From the NCBI GenBank assembly GCA_001275005.1, contig JWZX01003061.1, positions 1 through 41,996 on the forward strand: a stretch of DNA of 41,996 nucleotides, read 5' to 3'. This DNA is from Chrysochromulina tobinii (Eukaryota > Haptophyta > Prymnesiales > Chrysochromulinaceae). The stretch's first letter is position 1. Each line of letters starts with the position of its first letter. The position numbers were made by a program, and so were the translations under genes. Below, in pieces: positions 36,194 to 41,996 of this stretch. The notes below the pieces were generated by a model. It was not told the origin of the DNA. It saw only the letters and a list, made by a program, of their open reading frames with translations, and did no database searches.

Positions 36194-38603
36194 ATGCTCG
36201 ACCTCAATCGTCGATCTGTCGCCGTCGCTGCGACGGCGCTCATGGCCGTCGTCATCGTCTGGACCCGCCAGCCGGCTTCTTCATCAGCACCCGCGTCTTC
36301 TCCATCTACCACAGCCGCTCCTGCTCACCAAGATATACACCGCGCCATCTCCGAAGCCGTGCTGGCCGTTAGTCAAGGCGGAGCGGGCAGCGGGGCTGAT
36401 TCTGCAATGGACGAGGCTGTTCGCTTGTTGTCGGCGCTACGGACACGAATTTCAGCGTCTTCGGTGGAGACGGTGCAAGGCGAATCACCAAAGACTGGCC
36501 ACAATGAACATTTGCTTTGGCCGCCGGCTCCGCCATCTGCTGGGTCCGACCTAATCTCAGAACCGCCGATCGCTCAGTCGCTGGGCGCGCCCGTGCCGCT
36601 ATCGACGCCTTCGCCATATCCCCCGCCACCACCGGTCGCAAGGTCCTCTTCAGCTGCCATGCCTGCAGCGTCTGTTGCGCCCGCCTCGCCGCAGTCTGCA
36701 GTGTCCCGCTTCCTACGCCACTCGCCAGCACTGCTGCGGCTACACGCGCATGCCACGCAGCTGCGGCTGTACGTCTACGAGCCGCCCCTTTCCGCCGGCT
36801 GGTCGGCGCGCAATCTCACGCGCAGCTTCCCGCGCTGCGCCACCTTTCAGTGGAGTGGAGATGCAGAGTTGACGGAACGGATACGCACCCACCCGACGCT
36901 CGCCACTACCGACCCCTCGCGTGCGGATTATTTCGTGGTGCCCTTCCTCTCCAAGTGCTACTTCAACTACGTGGCCAAGTACCGGCTCGCGCCTATGGAC
37001 AACACGCTGCACGCGGTCCTCAGCTACCTAAAATGGAGCGGACCGTGGTGGTCGCGCCATCCTGAGCGTCATCTCTTCTTCTTCATGAGTGGTGCGCGGA
37101 CTTGATTGCGACTGATGGCATTCTTCATGAGTCGTGCGTGGACTTGATTGCGACTGAAGGCATTCTTCATGAGCGGTGCGCGGACTTGATTGCGACTGAT
37201 GGCATTCTTCATGAGTGGTGCGCGGACTTGATTGCGACTGATGGCATTCGATGGCGTCGGATGGCGTCCGACGGTGCATGATTGCCTCCACTTGATGGCT
37301 TCTGATGGCCTCTGATCACCTTTGTCGTCCTCCAGGTGTCGGCGCGGGCATAGTGCCCTCCTGGCGGCGCTCCCTGCAGCAGAGCGTCTTCATAGTCGCC
37401 GAGGGCGATAGGCAAGTGGATTACTTCCGCGAGGGCCACGACATCGTAGTGCCGGGCAAGGCGAGCATGGCCCTCTGAGTGCCCTCTGATTGCCCTCTGA
37501 TAGCCCTCTGATGACCTCTGATTGCCTTCTGAGTACCTTCTGATTTCGATTTCCCTTTGATTGTCCTCCGTAGCCAACTGATTACCCTCCGAGATTACCC
37601 CCGAGATTGCAGGTGAGCACCCACCACAAGCGTGAGCAGAGGTCGCCGTTGGAGCGCAAGTACATGGGGGTCTTCCGCGGATCACTCGATGCAGCGCTTC
37701 GCGACTCCGAGGGCGGGCGCGTGCGCAAGCGCAACAAGCTGCGCCGCTGGCTCGCCCAGACTCTGGAGGGCGATCGTGGCTTCATCTTCTCAGGTCGCAA
37801 ATCCAAACGGTATGCCGAGGAGACTGATGACTGATGACTGATGACTGATGACTGATGGCTGATGACTGATGACTGATGGCTGATGACTGATGACTGATGA
37901 CTGATGACTGATGACTGATGGCTGATGACTGATGGCTGATGGCTGATGACTGATGACTGATGGCTGATGACTGATGGCTGATGACTGATGACTGATGACT
38001 GATGGCTGATGACTGATGGCTGATGACTGATGACGGCCTGCCGAGGAGCCTGATGCCCTCGGATGGCGTCTGTGTGCGTCTGAGTGCGTCTGAGTGCGTC
38101 TGGTTCCCTCCTTCATCAGGTACGTCGACGAGATGGACAACTCTCGCTTCTGCATCATCCCGCGTGGCAACACACCGTGGACGCGTCGCTTTTTCGATGC
38201 GGTCGTGCGTGGCTGCATCCCGGCCGTGCTGTCCGACCCGGTGAGCTTTCCTTATGAGAGGCTCATCGACTTCCGAAACTTGACCATCAAATTGCCCGAG
38301 CAATGGACGCCGCACCTCGCGCGCGAGCTGCGTGCCGTGAACGCGAGCGCCATCGTGGCGCTCCACCGCAACTTGATGCGTCTCTGGCCTGCTTTCGTGT
38401 ATGACAGCGAGCGCGGCGGGTGCGCGTTCGAGATGCTACTGCTCGAGCTCGCTGCCCGCCGCCGACACTTTTATGACACGTGGCCCGCGGCCACTCCCAA
38501 CACGCCGCAGCACTTTTGGTCGCCCGTGCGCGGCGGCCTCTTTGAGTTGCCTGAGGCGCGCAAGGTCGGCCCCAGCTGGGGCGCGGGCGCATTGCCGCAT
38601 TGA
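36194..38603 (+). CDS. Exostosin-family glycosyltransferase (GT47-like), type II membrane protein
   Basis: Four exons: 36194-37091, 37336-37460, 37613-37809, 38120-38603; 567 residues, all junctions in frame. It has a short cytosolic N-terminus, one membrane anchor (about 8-24, VAVAATALMAVVIVW), a Pro/Ser/Ala-rich stem to about 170, then the exostosin domain: LRLYVYEPPL (190-199), SRADYFVVPFLSKCYFN, DIVVPGK, KYMGVFRG and, across the last junction, RKSKRYVDEMDNSRFCIIPR followed by GNTPWTRRFFDAVVRGCIPA. The last block is the usual donor-sugar region of GT47. Family members build heparan-sulphate, pectin or xyloglucan side chains in the Golgi; the donor and acceptor here are unknown. Intron 2 needs a GC donor (AAG|GCGAGC). 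All three introns are repeat-built. Confidence 0.88.
37092..37335 (+). repeat. Exostosin intron 1: 42-bp repeat that includes the exon end and donor
   Basis: 244 bp, donor AGTG|GTGCGC at 37092, acceptor CTCCAG at 37335. A unit of about 42 bp, TTCTTCATGAGTGGTGCGCG then GACTTGATTGCGACTGATGGCA, occurs four times starting inside exon 1, so the exon end and splice donor are copied with it. The 3' part holds further GATGGCNTCTGATG-type repeats. Confidence 0.85.
37461..37612 (+). repeat. Exostosin intron 2: GC-AG intron with 11-bp CTCTGATTGCC array
   Basis: 152 bp. The donor appears to be AAG|GCGAGCATGG, and the downstream exon begins GTGAGCACCC, a near copy of the intron start. The array CCCTCTGATTG / CCCTCTGATAG runs from about 37470 to 37560. 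Confidence 0.75.
37810..38119 (+). repeat. Exostosin intron 3: about 30 copies of the heptamer RCTGATG
   Basis: 310 bp, donor AAACG|GTATGC at 37810, acceptor CCTTCATCAG|GTAC at 38119. About 37823-38032 is an almost pure (ACTGATG / GCTGATG) heptamer array. TGCCGAGGAG followed by ACTGATG or CCTGATG flanks the array on both sides. The donor is fixed by frame; a nearer CAG|GTCGCA would shift it. Confidence 0.85.
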
Positions 38604-39045
38604 CGCGACGCCGAGGCCCGCGTATCGCGATGTCGCGATGACCTGATGTGCCTTAGTCCACTTTTTGCAGGCAACGGCCAAGAACGCACTTCGTTCTAGT
38701 TTTACGCACATGGTCCACAACTTCACGCTACGTTCCTACGTCCTCGCTGCGCGGCGTGTTCCGTGTAATGGGATCGGTCGTCGCACGGGAACACTCCAAG
38801 CATGTCGAGTCACACGGTCCGCCGGGCCCACCGCCAATCGCCTCTTCTGAGGAATGAGCCATTGAGGTATGTAGCTCGAACGATGTGGAGAACATGGTGG
38901 ACCTGTGCCTCGCCGGCGCATAAAATTTAAGGCGCGTTTGGCTTATTTAGGGGTTCGCAGTTCTGACCCCCACGTGCCACGACCTCGCTCCTCATTCCCA
39001 CAGATGGCGGGTGCATTCTAACATGCATGCCCACGCACATAAGGC
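38604..39045. other. Convergent 3' intergenic region, nothing seen
   Basis: 442 bp between the exostosin stop and the coiled-coil gene stop. No repeats or supported genes. Confidence 0.5.
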
Positions 39046-41862
39046 TCAAGCTGAAACAGATGTCCCGTCAGCGTCCCCATCGGACGCGTTTGCCACGACG
39101 CGCGTCCTCGGCAAGAACGACTCGCGCTGCCTGCGCACGACCTTGCCGATGCTGTTGACGCGGGGCTCCTCCTTCTCAGCCCTCTCTGGAGAAGGCTGTT
39201 GGCGCCACTGGCGGTTGGAGTAGAAGGCGAGCGCCTCGGCCTTGTGGCCAGCGGTGGGCGCCGCCGCGATGATGATGGAGCGGCGCTCGGCGCCCGCGGC
39301 CTCGGTAGAAAGCTGCTTGACTCGCCAAGGCATGTTGAGCCGAGTCGCGACCGCCATCTCCTGCGCGCGCGCCATCTCGAGCACTTTGGCCATCTCCTCC
39401 TGAGTCTGCGAGAGCGTCGCCTCCATGGCCGAGAGCGCGAGCCGCGCCGCGACGGCCTCGGCCTGCGCCCGCTCCTTCTCCTTCTCGAGCTCCTTTTCGA
39501 GCAGCGCGGCGGCCTGCGCCGCCGCTTGGGCCGCGGCCGCGGCCATACGTTGCTCCATGAGCTCCGCGGCCTGCGTCTGGGTCGCCGCGACCTCTGCCTG
39601 CAATGCGACGCGCTCCTCCGCCGCTTGAGCTCGAGAGCTCTCAAGCTGCGCGCGGAGGCTCGCGAGCTCCGCTTGCGTCGCCTCGAGCCTTGCGGCCGAT
39701 TGCACGCTGGTCGTGTTCAGCTGCTCGCGCACCGCCTCCAGAGCTGCCTGCGCAGCAGAGGCATTCTGGGCCGCTACCGCCGCCATGACCTCCGCCTCCT
39801 GTTTCTTGGCCGCCATGACCTCCGCCTCTTGCTGCTTGGCCGCCTCGCGACGCGCGAGCTCATCCAAGCACTCCCGTAGCAACGACTGGCTCTCATTGAG
39901 CTGATGACGGCTCTCATTGAGCTCCCTCGCCACCCGCCCCTGCTGCGAATTCGTCATCGCAAGCTCCGCTTTGCATGCGCCCAGCTGCGAATTCGTCATC
40001 GCAAGCTCCGCTTTGCATGCGCCCAGCTGCGAATTCGTCATCGCAAGCTCCGCTTTGCATGCGCCCAGCTCGGCGCTCCGCAACTCGAGTTGCGCGGCCT
40101 CTTGCTCGCGCCTTACCTTGAGGTCCGCGAGGACCGTCTCAAACTGCGCCTGGGACACCTCGAACTCCTTGACGAAACTCCACGCCTGCGCCTTGGAATG
40201 GAGGCAGGCCTCCAGCTCGGTTCGGACTGCCTGCAGCTGCACGTCGGTCTGGGCCTGCGTCTGCTTACTGGTGAGCAGCTCCGCGCGCACCGCATCGAGC
40301 TCCTCGCGCCTTGTCTGCAGCTCGGTTTCAAGCGTCCGCACGGTCGCCTCGAGGGCAGTTCCAGCGTCAAGGAGCGCCGCGGACCGCAGCTTCGAGGCGG
40401 CCAATTCGGCTCCAAGTTCGGCCAATTCGGCTCCAAGTTTGGCCAATTGCGCCTCGTGCTGGCGCGCCACCTCCGCCTGCTGCCGCGACTGCTGCCGCGA
40501 CGACGCCTCTGCTTGCGCCCGCGCCGCCTCCACAGCCTGAAGCGCCGCCGTCTCGGCGCGCCGCGCCGTGGCGAGCGCCGCCTCGGACTCGGCGCGCGTC
40601 GTTTGGAGAGTCGCCGCCGACTCGACGGACAACGTCTGCATGGCGAGCCGCACCTGTGGGGAGAGGGGTTCGGGCGCCGTAGTGAGCACTTGCATGCAGG
40701 CCTCGAGTCGACGGACAACGTCTGCATGGCGAGTGCCATGGCGAGCGCCGTCTGCATGGCGAGTCGCACCTCTAGAGCTCGACCAACCCAATCAGACGCA
40801 ATCAGACGCAATGAGACGCAATCAGACGCAATCAGACGCAATTCGTCACTGGCACCTCTGTCAGCTCGACCAATCCAATCAGACGCAATCAGACGCAATC
40901 AGACGCAATTCGTCACTGGCACCTCTGTCAGCACGACCAATCCAATCAGACGCAATCAGACGCAATCAGACGCGATTCGTCACTGGCACCTCTGTCAGCT
41001 CGACCTCCTTCGCGGCCACGAGCCTCTCGAGGGCTGCCTGGGCCTCGGCCAGCTGCGCCTCCTTCTCGGCCACCTGCCGGCTCAAGGCTGCCTGGGCCTG
41101 TGACGATTGCGCTTCGGTCGCCGCCACCCTCGCCTCGAGAGCCGCCTGCGCAGCGGCCAGGCTCGCCTTCTCCTCCACATTCCAGCGCAGCTCCTCCCGG
41201 GCCGCGGCCAGCTGCACCTCCTTCTCAGCCACCTGCTCGAGCAGCGCCGCTTGCGCCTTCGACGATTGGTCTCTGCTCTCGGCCAGCTTTGTCTCGAGAG
41301 CCGCCTGTGCCGCGACCAGACACGACGTCTCCTCTAAACTCTTGCGCAGCTCCTCCTGTGCTGCGGTCAGCTGCGCCTCTCGCTCGCCCACCATCTTCTG
41401 CAGCGCCTCCTGCGCCTCCGAGGACTGTGCTTGCGTCCGCGCCAGCCTCGTCTCGAGAGAAGCCTGCGCCGCCGCGAGCTGGGCCTCCTTGTCGGCCACC
41501 GTCCTCTCAAGGGCACGCTGAGCCTCCGATCGCTGCGCTCGCACCGTCTCAAGCTCCGCACGAGCGACCTCAAGCTGCTTTGCAGCCTCCGACTTGGACT
41601 TCGCAGAGGCTGCAAGATCGTCGCGCAGGTTCGCCACGTCGGCCTCTAGTGCGCGCCTTGCAGCTCGGAGTGCCTCGACACGCCCCTCCATCTCGGCGTA
41701 CACCCACTCCAACTTCTTATCGTTGAAGACTGTGACCGCATTCGGATCGAAGGGCTGCTCAGGCCCGTCCATGGCGACAACTCGGCCACGTGCCGTGGGT
41801 GTGCGGAGGATGGCTGGGCCCAAGAATGTTGTGCTCACCAGCAGCAGCATTGAAGAGACCAT
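39046..41862 (-). CDS. Long coiled-coil protein with N-terminal targeting sequence
   Basis: Two exons, 41862-40990 and 40653-39046, phase 0; 826 residues. It starts MVSSMLLLVSTTFLGPAILR, which looks like a signal peptide and could be the first part of a bipartite plastid-targeting sequence. About residues 60-710 are almost continuous heptad coiled coil, Ala/Glu/Gln-rich, with internal repeats: AQAALE-type units in exon 1, and three exact copies of a 14-residue unit (LGACKAELAMTNSQ) in exon 2. A basic, less regular tail follows, ending DGDADGTSVSA. No catalytic domain. An upstream ATG (41961) in the same frame would hide the signal peptide. The function is presumably structural; family not recognised. 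Confidence 0.75.
39943..40070 (-). repeat. Three exact 42-bp coding repeats
   Basis: A 42-bp unit (GCGAATTCGTCATCGCAAGC then TCCGCTTTGCATGCGCCCAG on the plus strand) is repeated three times without change, adding two heptads per copy to the coiled coil. Confidence 0.9.
40654..40989 (-). repeat. Composite intron: exon-end repeats, CTGATTGCGT array and 3' splice module
   Basis: 336 bp, donor ACAGAG|GTGCCAGTG at 40989 and acceptor CCCCACAG|GTGCGG at 40654. From the sense 5' end it has three copies of a ~65-bp unit that begins with the exon's own last bases (GTCGAGCTGACAGAG), each containing (GCGTCTGATT)n. Next comes a segment repeating the first ~35 nt of the downstream exon (CTCGCCATGCAGACG, TTGTCCGTCGA). 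Last is the CTGCATGCAAGTGCTCAC module (40654-40705). Confidence 0.85.
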
Positions 41863-41996
41863 GTTGGATGTTGCCGATCTTGAGATGTGCCGGAATGTCC
41901 GTGAATACAAACCAGGGGGCTGAATTTCTGATCTGTGAACCGCTAGACGCGGCCTTTCCACCCAAGAAACCGTTTACGCGACCTCACACATGGAGA
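41863..41996. other. 5' flank of the coiled-coil gene to window end
   Basis: 134 bp upstream of the preferred start. The frame remains open to an ATG at 41961, so part may be coding. No promoter motif was recognised. Confidence 0.4.

Noticed and set aside
37782-38366. Minus-strand open frames encoding repeated SHQSSAI peptides
   Set aside because: They are the translation of the 7-bp intron array of the exostosin gene on the opposite strand.
40690-40760. An extra exon encoding VRLAMQTALAMALAMQTLSV in the coiled-coil gene
   Set aside because: It would leave a 36-bp downstream intron, too short to splice normally; it is better explained as a copy of the downstream exon start inside one intron.
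39904-41103. 399-codon plus-strand frame rich in Leu/Arg
   Set aside because: Antisense shadow of the coiled-coil gene; high GC makes long antisense frames common here.

Overview
The window is nuclear DNA of a eukaryote, most likely a unicellular GC-rich alga; a haptophyte fits best, but no rRNA, plastid or mitochondrial marker is present to settle it. The evidence is GT-AG spliceosomal introns in 6 genes beside many intronless ones, a spliceosomal U-box cyclophilin (PPIL2 type), a CK1-type kinase, a Golgi-type sugar-phosphate/nucleotide-sugar transporter, an exostosin glycosyltransferase, EF-hand coiled-coil proteins of cytoskeletal type, and no bacterial operon structure or Shine-Dalgarno pattern. 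I found no rRNA, tRNA, CRISPR array or complete transposase gene.

Layout. 1-3149 (-): a multi-exon, multi-pass membrane protein with an EF-hand, running toward the left edge. 3856-4889 (+): FkbM-like methyltransferase, followed closely by an SGNH-hydrolase-like protein at 5018-6754 (+). 6994-22977 is a long run on the minus strand: membrane-anchored FkbM methyltransferase, phosphoglycerate mutase fused to EF-hands, a second SGNH-like protein, a PC-esterase-like protein with degenerate catalytic motifs, a PG-rich (SHIPPO-like) protein, PPIL2, a TPT/NST transporter, a CK1-like kinase and a predicted mitochondrial protein. One doubtful small plus-strand gene lies inside the run. 23118-23855 (+): FAHD1-type hydrolase. 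24262-29902 (-): a roughly 1,880-residue coiled-coil protein with nine Trp-rich Sfi1-like modules and four centrin-like EF-hands, with one apparent frameshift. 30105-35840 (-): three proteins I cannot assign. 36194-38603 (+): exostosin (GT47-like). 39046-41862 (-): a coiled-coil protein with an N-terminal targeting sequence.

How the genes fit together. Seven genes (two FkbM methyltransferases, two SGNH proteins, one PC-esterase-like protein, the transporter and the exostosin) belong to families that build or decorate polysaccharides in the secretory pathway; this suggests, but does not prove, a neighbourhood for cell-surface or scale glycans. The EF-hand membrane protein, the EF-hand phosphoglycerate mutase and the Sfi1-like EF-hand protein are three separate calcium-linked designs.

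The most striking feature is the introns. Eleven fully contained introns, plus a probable twelfth cut by the left edge, are built from short tandem arrays and/or a repeated 3' splice-site module. The arrays lie in the sense orientation and in most of them each unit contains a branch-site-like CTGAT, CTGAG or TGATT core. Several introns also contain copies of the flanking exon ends, and one still contains what looks like the intact intronless junction. This looks like recent, continuing intron birth by introner-like insertion and tandem duplication. A separate foldback (MITE-like) family with TACCGGTAAAAAGACACCGG arms lies between genes.
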